A stretch of 64,000 bases of DNA, taken from contig NC_030678.2 in assembly GCF_000004195.4 (NCBI RefSeq), positions 64,723,378 to 64,787,377 of the forward strand, in the 5' to 3' direction. Made by a program: the position numbers and the translations under genes. The notes beneath the pieces are model-generated. The model saw only the letters and a list, made by a program, of their open reading frames with translations, ran no database searches and had not been told where the DNA came from. Each line of letters starts with the position of its first letter. Position 1 is the first letter of the stretch. Source of the DNA: Xenopus tropicalis (lineage: Eukaryota > Chordata > Amphibia > Anura > Pipidae). Shown here piece by piece: positions 1-12,600 of this stretch.

Positions 1-674
1 CAAGAGACCCCTCTCAAGATTGTTGATTGAACGCAGTGTTGCAACGTGTTCCTCTAGTGCTCTAACGCGAGCCTCTAAAGTGGCAATTCGCTCATATCCA
101 CAACAGAGGTATGCACTTTGGAACTGTTGTTCCACAACTGCATACATGTGGCAGGCTGTGCACTGTGTCAGACCTTCAATGTTTCTACCACTCATACTCC
201 CAGTTACAAGAACAGTTAAACAAAAATAGGTGTAAGGACTTGTAGTAAATACCTTGTTTTACCTTGTTTTTAACTCCCTGAGTTTATAACCCCACTTACA
301 GAGCCCCACTTACAGAGCCCCACTTACAGAGCCCCACTTACAGAGCCCCACTTACAGAGCAATCACTTACAGAGCAATCACTTACAGAGCACCTACCACC
401 AGAGCAAGCTCCACTGGAGTGCCAGTGGTTCTATTTATGCAGTCTGTAAAGGTCAACTAATCAAACCCCACCCTCCTCAAGCTGAGGGTAATTACAAAGG
501 AATGGATCCCACAAACTTTGTAAATTAGCTCCAAAAACAACAATTACTTATGAAAAAAAAATAAAACCCAAGAGTTAAAAAACCACAATGGTTTTGATAA
601 AGTTAGTAAAGAATACTTATCCCTTTTTAGTTGAAATGAAAGCAAGTTGATTCAACCAGCCACCAGCCTGTTAG
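1..674 (-). mobile_element. CR1 LINE, 5' end: start of ORF1 and 5' UTR
   Basis: On the minus strand this is the 5' end of a CR1 element nearly matching the copy at 59389-60100. Bases 1-200 read as the start of ORF1, a cysteine-rich segment followed by a coiled-coil-like stretch (ERSL, ALE-type heptads). Bases 201-674 are the 5' UTR. Both copies lose similarity after CACCAGCCTGTTAG, giving a 5' boundary at 674 here. The rest of the element lies left of the window. ORF1 in CR1 elements encodes an RNA-binding or esterase-like accessory protein. Confidence 0.8.
290..396. repeat. 14-15-bp tandem repeats in the CR1 5' UTR
   Basis: The unit CCCCACTTACAGAG repeats about five times, followed by two or three copies of CAATCACTTACAGAG. 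The equivalent place in the other 5'-complete CR1 (59640-59790) has a different array, a 37-bp-class unit containing AACTCCTGTGATTATAACTC repeated three times. This resembles promoter monomers of other LINEs, but the role is inference. Confidence 0.8.
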
Positions 675-1404
675 CCTGTTTTTCATCTTAAAAAAATGAT
701 ATTATCAAATTATATATCATTAAGGGATATGTATTAATTAAGTATTAGGGAACATGCTATGTGGTGTAACTCAGGTTTAAGGAAGTTAATATGAATAATA
801 TTAATAATAATAACATAAAGAGGTAGTTCACCTTTGCATGAACTTTTAGCATGATATATACAGTAATATTCTCAGACAATCTGTAAAAGGTCTTTATTTT
901 TAATGGTTATTGGATTATTTTGTTTTTTTTTGTTCAGAAATTCTCCAGTTTGGAATTTCAGCAGTTATCTGTTTGCTTGGGTTTGATTTACCATAGCAAC
1001 CAGGCAGTTTAAATAATAGACTGAATTATGAATAGAAGAGGGCCTGAATATAAAAGATCAGAAAGAAAAAACTAGCAATAACATTAAAAATCAGAGAGCA
1101 ATAGGTTTTTGGTTGCTTGGGTCAGTGAATTTAAAGAAAGAGGCAGAAAAGGAAGACACATTTTTTTAAAAAACTATAACATTCAGCCCCGAGGCTGCCA
1201 TCCGACCCCCCCCCCCCCCGCGCATGTGCGAACTTGTGATCGTGCATGCACGGGCTTTACATTCGCATGCGGAGCAGTGGGGGAGAGGTCCCCATTGCTC
1301 TGTATGGGAGAAAAACTTTAACATTTAGGTGCGGCGGGGCAGCATGCCGCCCCCAAATTTGTACCTCCCTAGGCCTTTCCACAAATCCGGGCCTGATAAC
1401 ATTA
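675..1404. repeat. intergenic stretch with a T2-type MITE part
   Basis: Bases about 819-1185 match a repeat family seen again near 10874, 22495, 24141 and 48090 (GTAGTTCACCTTT, TCTGAGACAAT, CAGCAGCTATCTGGTTGCTAGGG, CCCTAGCAACCAGGCAG). Its terminus TTAAAGG at TTAA fits the Xenopus T2 MITE group. Its far end may be the piece at 2076-2113 (GGTGAACTACCCCTTTAA), implying a later insertion between. Bases 1190-1400 include a poly-C run and a GC-rich segment with no recognisable gene. Confidence 0.55.
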
Positions 1405-1553
1405 CAGTAGTACCTAGATTTTATGTACCTGGATTTTAGGTATCCTGGGATCCCATATTGGCAAGCTGCATTTTTTCCAGGATTTTACATCTTCCCAGAA
1501 TTTTGCCCATTTTGACGCCGCACCCTGGGAAACATAAAATTGTGGTTCTACTG
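1405..1553. mobile_element. short MITE, mariner-type, TA target duplication
   Basis: A 149-bp element with imperfect terminal inverted repeats CAGTAGTACCTAGATTTTAT at the left and, inverted, CAGTAGAACCACAATTTTAT at the right. TA lies on both sides (1403-1404 and 1554-1555). No coding capacity. Confidence 0.75.
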
Positions 1554-1555
1554 TA

Positions 1556-2431
1556 ATTAAAGGAATCTATACCACCAGAATGAATACTTAACCAACTGTT
1601 AAATGACATATTAAAGAATCTCACCAAACTGGAAAATATATATCAGTAAATGTTGCCCTTTTACATACGTTCCCTTGATCCACCATTTAGTGATGGGTTT
1701 TGTGTTCCCTCACAGATCACATGACCAGAAATAATGCAACTTCAACTGTAAAAGGAAAAAGTGTGAAAGCAAAAGACTGTCCATTAATTGGCTGATGTGG
1801 TCTAGCATGTATGTGTGCCTTGGCTTGTTTGTGTGCACTGTGAATCCTATGATCCCAGGAGGTGCCCCTTAATTCTTAAAATGACAATTTTCTATTTAGG
1901 AGTACCCAATAGCACATACTACTAAAAAAGTATATTTTTATGAAAATAGTTAATTTAGATGAAGCAGGGTTTTACATATGAGCTTGTTTATGCAATATAT
2001 TTTTATAGAGACCTACATTGTTTGGTGGTATAATTTTCCTTTTTATTTGCTAAGATTGCTCACTGATCTTTCATGACATACTAAAATAACATAAAGGTGA
2101 ACTACCCCTTTAAAAAAGACAAATCACCTTCAAATACTATTTGAATTCAAGAAATTAAAATAGTAAATAAAGATGTAGTTTCTTTACTTTACTTTACAAA
2201 GACTAGTCCCAGATTAAAGGCATGGTGCTCCAGGAAACTCCATGTTCCAAACATACCAGATAAAACATCTACTTGGGAAAAAACCCCAGGTTTCAAGCAT
2301 ACCAGATAATAGATCTACCTCTAGTATAGTTTAGTCTATTTTCACTAGACCACTGATAAAGCAATGCAGAATATCATTGTATGTGTATGCAGGTCATTCA
2401 CATGTAATTTCCATGTTGTGTGCTTAGTATG
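1556..2431. other. non-coding flank, mostly unassigned
   Basis: AT-rich sequence with no supported gene. Bases 2076-2113 look like the right end of a T2 MITE. The remainder is not recognised. Confidence 0.4.
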
Positions 2432-2789
2432 TTTAAAGGGGTAGTTTAATTTTAAGTTAATTTTTAATATGTTATAGAGTATGCTATTCCTAGAAACTTT
2501 GCAATCGGTCTTAATTTTTTATAGTGTTTGAATTATTTGCCTTCCTCTTCTATATCTTTTCAGATTTCAATAAGGGTCACTGACCCCGGTAGCTAAAAAA
2601 CAAATGTTCTGTGAGATGACAATATTAATGTAATTGTTACTTTTTATTACTTATATTTTTTTCAGGCCCCTCTTATTCATTTTCCAGCCTTTCTTTCAAA
2701 AACTGCCTGCTGAACAAAAAAGCTATATAACTGGAAAATTGAAAAATAACTGCAAATTGTCTCAAGATATAATTGTCTACCCCTTTAAA
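2432..2789. mobile_element. T2-type MITE
   Basis: About 355 bp bounded by TTTAAAGGGGTAG at the left and its inverse CTACCCCTTTAAAG at the right. Internal sequence belongs to the widespread family with TTTCAGATTTCAATAAGGGT and TCACTGACCCC. TTAAAGG ends at TTAA sites are the hallmark of Xenopus T2 MITEs. Confidence 0.75.
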
Positions 2790-3584
2790 GGATAAATTAG
2801 TATCCAACACCTTGTGCACGTTCATTTCAATAAAAGTTTTTCATTATTTTTTGCTTTCAAATATGCAGCTTCTTTTCCTTGCTATCATGTCAGGAATGGT
2901 TTAAAAAGTATTAACGATGAAAGGGTTGAAAAGATGTGGGTATCACTAAAAAGCACTGTGACCTCCTATAATGGATCTTATGAACTCCTGAGGAAAAAAT
3001 GGGGGCAGCCTCGGGGCGCCCGGATAAAAAATCCGGTGCTGAGCCTCTGTCATCACAAAAGCAAGATGTTGATTTCCTTGAGTTCTCCTTAACCTGCACT
3101 TTTAACTTCAAAATTCATATAATGAACTATCACATTGCCACAGTATGGTAAAGTGTGTAGGGGTGAAAGTTCCTTTGTTAAAAGCATTTAAAGGGGACTG
3201 AATTATGAACATGGGTGCTAACTTACACAAGGGCAGTCATTAGCAACCAATTAGCAATTAGTTTTGCCACAAGATAAAAAATGAAAACTGATTAATTACT
3301 ACTGGCAACAGCACTTGATGAGCCTTATCAAACTTTTATTAAGGAAACAAACAGGCACAAAACCTTTTCACTTTAAAAACTGCATTACCCATAATTTGTA
3401 CCTGGGGTTTTCCAGATAAGGGATATTTCAATAGTTTGGATATCCATACCAATAGAGGTATAATTTCCATGTAATTGGGCTTCCGTCTATCTTATATACC
3501 CAATCTGCTTTCATCAGCTTTGACTCTTTCCTTCTATTTTATTCAGTCACAATCTTTTTCTCATTTTCTACTTTCTCAACACAG
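2790..3584. other. immediate upstream flank of cntn2 exon
   Basis: No coding gene supported. Bases 3000-3050 hold a GC-rich inverted segment (GCCCGGATAAAAAATCCGG), and 3401-3449 is a fragment of the TA-flanked MITE family seen complete at 5669-6004. The run from 3510 to 3584 is pyrimidine-rich and ends in a plausible splice acceptor. I could not identify a promoter or untranslated exon. Confidence 0.4.
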
Positions 3585-3646
3585 ACAAACCATGGTGCCT
3601 CCTACTTTTGTCTTCCTCCTTTCTTCTGTTTTTCTTTCCTTTTCAG
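3585..3646 (+). CDS. cntn2: cntn2 coding exon 1: start codon and signal peptide
   Basis: The ATG at 3592 opens 18 codons ending at the donor GTAAGT (3647). The peptide [18 protein letters not shown] has a hydrophobic core and fits a secretory signal. A pyrimidine-rich tract ending in ACACAG at 3584 looks like a splice acceptor, so coding may begin in the second exon after an untranslated first exon, as in the human gene. That upstream exon and the promoter were not found. The exon ends one base into a codon, completed by CC at 3926. Confidence 0.85.
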
Positions 3647-6600
3647 GTAAGTAAAAATAAAATAAAAATAAATAAATGGGAGCACATTTACATTTGAAAT
3701 TGGGTTTCTCTCCTGATTTTTAGTGCTTGTTCTATAATATATATTTATGTATGTATGAATATTTATACATGTATAAGCAACACTACATTTTTTAATATTA
3801 TAATAGTACAAATAGTAAAGGAATTGAACTGTTTAAATTTATTTTTTGTGGATGTACTCTTGTATGCAGACACTGTATTGTGCTCACTTAATTGAAAGAA
3901 AAGCTCATATGTTTTCTGTTTCTAGCCTTAAAGCCTGCAGAAAGTTTTATGAGTGAATATGGTCCAGTTTTCGAGGAGCAGCCAGAGAATACACTCTTTC
4001 CTGATGGATCAATAGAAGAACAAGTCACCCTTCCCTGCCGTGCAAGAGCAAGCCCTTCTGCCACATATAGGTAACAGTGTCCCTTTACAGTTCAAAAGGG
4101 ACTTTCCTGCAACAATAAATACAATCTATTTATTTGAATTGACAAATTAGTTCATTTTATTCAATACTATGCAAGTGCATCTATTGATGGTGGAGAACCC
4201 TGGAGCTACTGCCACCTTGAACTTTGCAGTAATTTCAAGGTTCCCTCAGTGAACTACAAGGAGACTTGCCCACAGAATCACACCCTAATGCAGTTTAAAT
4301 GGGGAAAACTAGAAGTGACACCATCTACACTATAAACATTTAAGCCTACAGCTTGCATCTAATTAGCAGAGAAACGCAAGTGCAGTTATGTTCATTATAA
4401 TGCTTCCGGTGCAAATGACCACAGATGCCAGTGTGGGCTCAATTGTTAGAAAAAATACTTAATTGTTGGCAAAAAACATGGCAATTTGTATTCAGATTGC
4501 ACTTTGCACTCTGCATTTACAGTCATTACTAACACTAACATTTCTAATACTTTCATTTGCTTTATAAGTGTGGAGTATGTTTGGGGTATGTTTTTGGAGT
4601 AGTGCTTGGTTATCTATACTGATGTATGTAGATACATATTGTAAACTTGAGGGATCCACAACAGACACTTTCTTCACTTTAAGGCAGTTTATTTAACAAA
4701 GGGGTGACCAATATAGCAACAAAACATAAATTATAAAAATAAATCCTGCTCTCTGGGCGCTACCTTTACACATTTGATGAGTTCCCTAACTACACTGGGC
4801 CCCTTGTATACTACTAGTAAGAAAACACTTGTGATGAGCGAATCTGTCCTGTTTTGCTTGGCCGAAAAATTTGCGAATCATTGAAAAGATTTGGGAAACG
4901 GCAAAAAATTTGCGAAACAGCGAAAATGTTGGGCATCAAAAAAATTGTTATGTTAAATTGTTATAAAAGGTGTTTTTTTGGACACACAAAACTTTTTTTG
5001 ACACACAATTTTTTTACACACACAACAATCTTTTTACACGGGCAACAATTTTTTTCCAAACGCAAACAGGTAGCCTTTTCATTCCAGAACACTATAGGTT
5101 AACAGACCAGACCACAAGGTCCTTTAAAAAAAAACCATTCTCTGTTTAGAAACATCTTCTTTGAAGCTTACATCTCCCACTATTGAGAAAAACTCAAATT
5201 TTTAACTTATTTTTTTGTTCACTCTACCAGAATATATTTTATGTAGCAGTTTTCCAGAATTTTCTAAAAATATGTATTAAAATAAAGCATGGCAGCTATT
5301 TTGTAGTAGAAACATATATTTACAGTGTGTGAACTTTAAAAAATATAGTTTCCTGGGGTAAACCTACTGAGTGTGGCCTTCAAATCGAAGGTGTGCAGAT
5401 TTCTAGTAGTGTGCTTTTTGATATGTAAGTCTGAAATCTCCATGAAACTGTATATTGTTGGTACTGCTGCATTCGGGAGATTTGGGGATTTTCATGCGTA
5501 TTATATATCTATTTAGTATGTCTCTATGTTATGAAAAATATATATTTTTTCATTTTAACTCAATCCTAATGATTTGTTTGTAACTTTAAATTCTTGTTGA
5601 ATTATTGTACACAAAACTTGGGCAAAACCTTAGGTTGCTCTACATCAATTTGTTTCCTAGTTAAAGTACAGGAATGGGATCCCTTATCCAGAAACCCATT
5701 ATCCAGAAAGTTCTGAATTACGGAGGCCATCCCCCATAGACTCCATTATAATAAAATATAATATGTAATAAAATAATTCTAATTTTTAAAAATGATTTCC
5801 TTTTTCTCTGTAATAATAAAACAGTACCTTGTACTTGATCCCAACTAGGATATAATTAATCCTTATTGGAGGCAAAACAATCTTATTAGGTTTAAATGAT
5901 GTTTAAATGATTTTTTAGTACACATAAGGGATGGAGATCCAAATTACAGAAAGATCTGGAAAGCCCTGGGTTCCGATCACTCTGGATAACAGGTCCTATA
6001 CCTGTACAAGAACCCCCTCCAGGATATGTCACTCCTGAAGAGAGAGAGAGCGAGAGAGAGAACAAAATTGGTGGCACTGAGTGCGAATGTAATTCAAATG
6101 TCTTCTGGCACTTAAACTGCATGCGGCTGTTATATAACTGTTATATAAGTGTTTTAAACTCTATATATGCTTTTGCAGTGAGTAAAGCACTGGAGTTGAA
6201 ACCAGATATAAACTTGCTGAATATAGCACAGTATGACTTTAAGCAATAAAGAAATAGCTGACAGACACTGCATCTTACATTTTACAGGTCCTTTAGGGAG
6301 AAAGGCAAACAATTTAAGGCCTTCATCTGACTTTCTTACCTCTGTCTTCACAACAGAAATCATAGTAATGTAACAACATTTTGAAAACGGAAAGAGGGAC
6401 AAAAATAAATGCCGTGCACAGCGGGGTAACATTTTTTACAATACTATTAGTTTGTGCCAGCATGGTTTTATGCGTAACAGATCTTGACAGACTAATTTAG
6501 TCGCCTTTTATGAGGAGGTGAGTAGGAACCTCGATGCTGGAATGGCAGTTGATGTCATCTACTTGGACTTTGCTAAAGTGTTTGATACAGTACCTCACAG

Positions 6601-9600
6601 AAGGTTAATGATCAAATTAAGGAATATTGGCCTAGAACATAATATTTGTAATTGGATAGAGAACTGGCTGAAGGATAGAGTACAAAGAGTCGTGGTAAAT
6701 GGAACATTTTCTAATTGGACCAGTGTGGTTAGTGGAGTACAGCAGGGGTCAGTCCTTGGTCCTTTGCTTTTTAACTTGTTTATTAATGACCTGGAGGAGG
6801 GCATAGAGAGTACTGTTTCTATTTTTGCTGATGACGCAAAATTGTGCAAAACTATAAGTTCCATGCAGGATGCTGCCGCTTTGCAGAGCGATTTGACAAA
6901 ATTAGATAACTGGGCAGCAAACTGGGAAATGAGGTTCAATGTTGATAAGTGCAAAGTTATGCATTTTGGTAGGAATAATATAAACGCGAACTATCTACTG
7001 AATGGTAGTGTGTTGGGGGTATCCTTAATGGAGAAGGATCTAGGGGTTTTTGTTGATAACAAGTTGTCTAATTCCAGGCAGTGTCATTCTGTGGCTACTA
7101 AAGCAAATAAAGTGCTGTCTTGTATAAAAAAGGGCATTGACTCAATGGATGAGAACATAATTTTGCCCCTTTATAGGTCCCTGGTAAGGCCTCACCTTGA
7201 GTATGCGGTGCAGTTTTGGGCTCCAGTCCTTAAGAGGGATATTAATGAGCTGGAGAGAGTGCAGAGACGTGCAACTAAACTGGTTAAGGGGATGGAAGAT
7301 TTAAACTATGAGGTGAGACTGTCGAGGTTGAGGTTGTTTTCTCTGGAAAAGAGGCGCTTGTGAGGGGACATGATTACTCTGTACAAGTACATTAGAGGGG
7401 ATTATAGGCAGATGGGGGATGTTCTTTTTTCCCATAAAAACAATCAACGCACCAGAGGTCACCCCTTTAGATTAGAGGAACAGAGCTTCCATTTGAAGCA
7501 GCGTAGGTGGTTTTTCACAGTGAGGGCAGTGAGGTTGTGGAATGCCCTTCCTAGAGATGTGGTAATGGCAGATTCTGTTAATGCCTTTAAGAGCGGCCTA
7601 GATGAGTTCTTGATCAATCAAAATATCCAAGGCTATTGTGATACTAATATCTACAGTTAGTACTAGTGGTTGTATTTATAGCTTATGTATGTGAGTGTAT
7701 AGATTGGTAGGTGTGGGTTAGGTGTGCTGGGTTTACTTGGATGGGTTGAACTTGATGGACACTGGTCTTTTTTCAACCCTATGTAACTATGTAACTATTT
7801 TTGACCACGCCCATTGTTTACAACCACACCCCCTAAATACCACTCCCATTTTACTAAATTTGGCAGGTTATTTAAAGTTTGAACACATTTCTGGGTTTTC
7901 TGTTTAGCTTATTAATTACAATTGTATCTCAGTGCAGGTGGGGCTTTTTACCTTTCTGGGCACTCTGCCAAAAACCCACTTATTTAATTAAAAGTGAGAA
8001 ACAATGTTTCTAAGTGCAGGCAACTCTTGTTAAGATTTCTGGGCTCTCTGCCAAAAGCTACTTTTAATTAAATTTGTATCTTTTTTAGCTTTAGTGCAGA
8101 AGATCAAAGGGAAATGAGGGACTTTTCGGTAAGAATCTGGGACTGAGGGTTGAGCTGTCAAAAGAGGGACTGTCCCGCAAATATCGGGACAGTTGGGAGG
8201 TATGATGCAGTAGGCTCTGACTGCACAACTGCATTACTGAAACTATGCTGCCAAGCTAAAAGAGAAAGCTTTGATGCTTCTGCACTTATATACCCTACCC
8301 CAGTGCTGTCCAACTGGCGGCCCGCGGGCCGCATGCGGCCCGCGACCCCCCTCTGTGTGGCCCCCCACCTGTCTGGCTGCTTTGATGGCTTACTCTTCTG
8401 TAAGCTTTAAATGGTATCAGTACTGTGATTAACTGCCCCCCTGCATGGTTCTCACCTCAGATTCAGGCTGTAATCAGGCTGTATTGTTTAAACATGTAAT
8501 CCCCTGTGTTGTTCACACCTTTTAATCTCTGCATTGTTCACCCCCTGCAGTGTTCACACCTCAGGCTCAGGCTGTAATCACCCCTATTGTTCCCCTGTTC
8601 ACACTTCAGGAGCAGTAGAAACCCACAAATAATCCCTGCACACTACAAAAAGAACATATACTGAGGTGGTACTGCAATTAAAAAGTTTTTTAATATATAG
8701 TTATTGTGCAGACTGTAGGAGCAGTGCCAGCATTGTGTCACTGTAGGTTGCCTGTGTGTGCCATACACACAGGCATCATAGGGCAAGCAGAGTATGGCAC
8801 ACACAGGCAGGGTAGGGAAATCAGAGTATGGCACACACAGGCCAAGTATGGCACAAACCAGCCAAGAATGGCAAACACAGTGAAAGTATGGCACACGCAG
8901 GCAGGGTAGGGAAGGCAGAGTATGGCACACACAGGCAGGGTAGGGAAGGCAGAGTATGGCACACACAGGCAGGGTAGGGAAGGCAGAGTATGGCACACAC
9001 AGGCCAAGTATGGCACACAGGCAGGGTAGGGAAGGCAGAGTATGGCACACACAGGCAGGGTAGGGAAGGCAGAGTATGGCACACACAGGCAGGGTAGGGA
9101 AGGCAGAGTATGGCACACACAGGAAGGGTAGGGCAGGCAGAGTATGGCAGGTTTTTGCTGTACTACAACCATTAATATGGGTATAGTCATGTGATAACAT
9201 GGGTGTGGTTTCAAGTGGGTGCGGTTTCAAAAAGGGGAGTGGTCAAAACTGGCTTCCATTATCGGCCCTCCACCACGTAGGTCAGAAAAATTCCGGCCCT
9301 CGGTACAACAGAAGTTGGACAGCACTGCCCTACCCTAAATAAAATACTGGATGAGAAGGTAGTCAAAACAAATGATGCCATTTTAGTTTTTAATATGCTG
9401 CATGCTACTATTTTTTTAATTTATTTATGTTTATGTTTAGGATTAATCAATTCCCAATTACTCAAACCACCAGTTACCCATATCAACAATAGCAATTAGT
9501 AAGATGTATGCTTTAATAAACATACTAGGGTTGATTCACTAAAGTGTGTTAAAACGTTTATATGTCTTTAAAGATTCTCCTCTGATAAGCACACAGATCT

Positions 9601-12600
9601 TTTTTTCTGACAGTTTCTTACCTGCTTTGGTGGATATTGCTTCTCCAGACATTTGCTCTCAGGGACTTTTTGCAGTGAAAAGGGCTTGCTATCCTCTATA
9701 GGGAAGCTGAAAGAAGGAGATAAGTACAGGGGTTAAGCTCTACCCCACTGCAGAATAGTTTGTAGTACTTAAAGGTAGCTAAGTACTGTATCAAAGAAAG
9801 GGTCAGATGCAAGTCAGTGTAAATAAAATCTTGGTTTATTTGATTGCATCTGTATTTGCATCCAGCATCATCGATCCCATGGGATTGACTTTGTGGCCTG
9901 GAGACACCGAGCCTGGAGTGGAACACCACATAGGCTACATGCTGTGTAACAATTAACCATGAGACTGCTTTTAATCTTGTTGTTACTGAAATTATATGTA
10001 ATAAGTAGTGTTGGGTGGTATAATTTGGCAGGCACGGATTCGCGTTGAATTTCCGCGTTTCGCCATTGATGGATTATTTCTCAAAACGGGCCACAAAATT
10101 TGCAGTGGAAAAATTCACCCGCTTCAAAAAAATTTGGCACTCACGGAAATTTTTGTGTTTTTTTTTGTAGTGCAACATTTTCGATGTTTCGCCAAATCTT
10201 TTCAAGATTCGCTACTTTTTCGGTGTTGCTCATCGCTAGTTATAAGGCTTAGTTCCTAAGCTCAGAATTATATTTATATGAGGTGCCCCATCCAGAAATA
10301 TTTATCACAACAAATTCTACATTTTACACAAAACTTATAGGTTTTATTTAAGTTCTACTCTCATACTGGTACAGATTACTCTTCTACTTTTTTTTTTACA
10401 CATTTTAACCTCAACCTTCAATACAGCTCATTGCTGGTCACTAACTGAGCCTTCATATTGGTATATTTATATTGGTATAAATTTGTTTTTTTCTTTTATT
10501 CAAGGACCCATTAAAGCTATACCCAAATTGGGGACAATGGTTTCATTGGGGTTGCTACCTTTTCTGGAAAAAACACCATCCTTTCCTATATTTTGATTCT
10601 TTTGTCATATTATTGGCATCATGCATCATTGTAACTGGTCAGGTGACAACTGTGGTTTCTAACAGGGTAAAATGTAAAGTTTTTAATAATACATTTTTAT
10701 AAACACAGGTGATCTATATATTGCCTCATCCATTGTGATCTGTAAATGTACATATGTCTAGATTGGTCCTGGTGTAAATATATTTTAAAAGCAAGTTATG
10801 GTAGACAATTACTTAAATGTTATTAGCTGGAATGTAAGAGCACTGTATTACAAAATCAAATAATCATGATTCCTTAAAGGAATAGTTCACCTTCAAATTA
10901 GCTTTCAATATGATGTAGCCATTGATATTCTGAGACAATTTGCTTTTGTTCTTAATTTTTTATGGTTTTTCAGTTATTTAGCTTTTTTGTCCAACAGCTC
11001 TCGATTCATTTTAGCAGCTATCTGGTTGCTAGGGTCTTATTTACCCTAGCAAACAGGCAGTGGTTTAATCGATAGAGACCTATGAGTTGCTGTTTAAATT
11101 ATCGTGGCCTGCTATAAATTCAAAAGGGGTGCATGCACAGCCGTAGCGAAGACAGAAGGTGGAAGAGTATAGCTCCCCTCAGCCTCCCAAACAACCATGA
11201 CCCCACTCCCTGTGTGTGGCAACCCTATTTCTACTCCTTAGCTCCTCTAGTTTTGCGAGAAATTGTCATATTCATTCACAGGGGGAAGCACTTAGTTCTC
11301 ACATATCCGGTTTTGCTTACTGCTCCTAATTTCTGTTTTGGTATATACATGAATAGCTGTTTTCTACAGTGCTGGAGTGCGTAGCTGATAGCCCTCTATG
11401 TTTGAACCTTAATTTTAAGTTTACATGTTAAGATGTGGGAGGATGCTATATTTTTATTTTCTATAAGAGACAGGCACCATGTCTATATCATCCCAGTAAG
11501 ACTGCAGTGGGGTGATAGGTAAATGCAAACTGTCTGAACTAATAGGAATCTAATGCAAACTTAATTTGCCTGATCTGGAAATGTCCAGATACGTACATTC
11601 TGGACTAATATTCTTAAATTCCTGTCTGACAAACTACTTCTTCCCGGAATAATGTGCTTTTTAGATGTGGTTGATGAGCTTGTCCCACAACTCTACACAG
11701 AACAACTAGGTTTTATGTCAGACTGCTATCAAATGGATACGCCCTAACTCCTACTGATTAAACAAACCTATTTATTCTAGCATTAAGGTAGGTTACATTT
11801 AGATCAAAAGGTTGAACTTAATGGACATGTGCCTTTTTCAGCTTAAGTTACTATGTTACTATGAAGTTGCCCTCCAGTATGGAGGCTGCCAACTATTAAA
11901 AGGGTATGGAGGATATTTGTCCTTAGGCACTGTCTTCTGCTTATATGCCTTCCTAATATGTATAATATGCTCTGATGCACTATTCACTTAAAAGGATCAA
12001 AGTGGACACTTTACATGCTACAATGACTCTAGGTGCTGTTTTACTACAGTTTTGTTTTTTACCTATTTCTCTTTCCAGTTGTAAAATATTATATATGGAT
12101 ATTGATACTCTAATATCTTGCCTAATTGACTTGTTAATTTGTTAATATTTTGGTTTGTAAATAAACTGACAAACAAAAAATAAACTGAAAAACAAAATAA
12201 AATCTTTAAAATATGCAATAAAATCACTAACAATTAAATGAAACCCGAACATAAAATACATTTATTACACTCATATTAGTCAAACTGGCAATAAAACATT
12301 TTTGAGGAAAAACAAACAAACAATACAATAAAAAATAAAATGAAAAATCTTGCAAGTGTGTATATGTGTGTGCAGAGTATATTCCTCAGGCTTTATGCTT
12401 ACTTCTTTCTCCTGCCACTGGTTCAGGACCCTTTCCCCCCACTGCCCCGGTAACCCTGCTGCCCTTTGTGCGGCGGTGGGCGGGCCAAGCCGACCAGGTT
12501 GTCTAGGGCACCAGCACTGATCATGGCAATTCATGTTTATTTATGTAAAATCCTATAAGTTATGGTCTCACATTCAATTGATAAGCATATTCTAATGAGC

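Noticed and set aside
290..396. Possible CRISPR-like array
   Set aside because: Direct tandem repeats without spacers, inside a LINE 5' UTR of a vertebrate genome.
8643..9230. Long minus-strand open frames with repeated [14 protein letters not shown] text
   Set aside because: They are translations of the 34-bp minisatellite inside a hAT element; all three frames are open because the unit lacks stops.
12280..12534. 84-codon minus-strand frame near cntn2 exon 3
   Set aside because: Composition-driven in a GC-rich patch followed by an A-rich tract; no domain or splice support.
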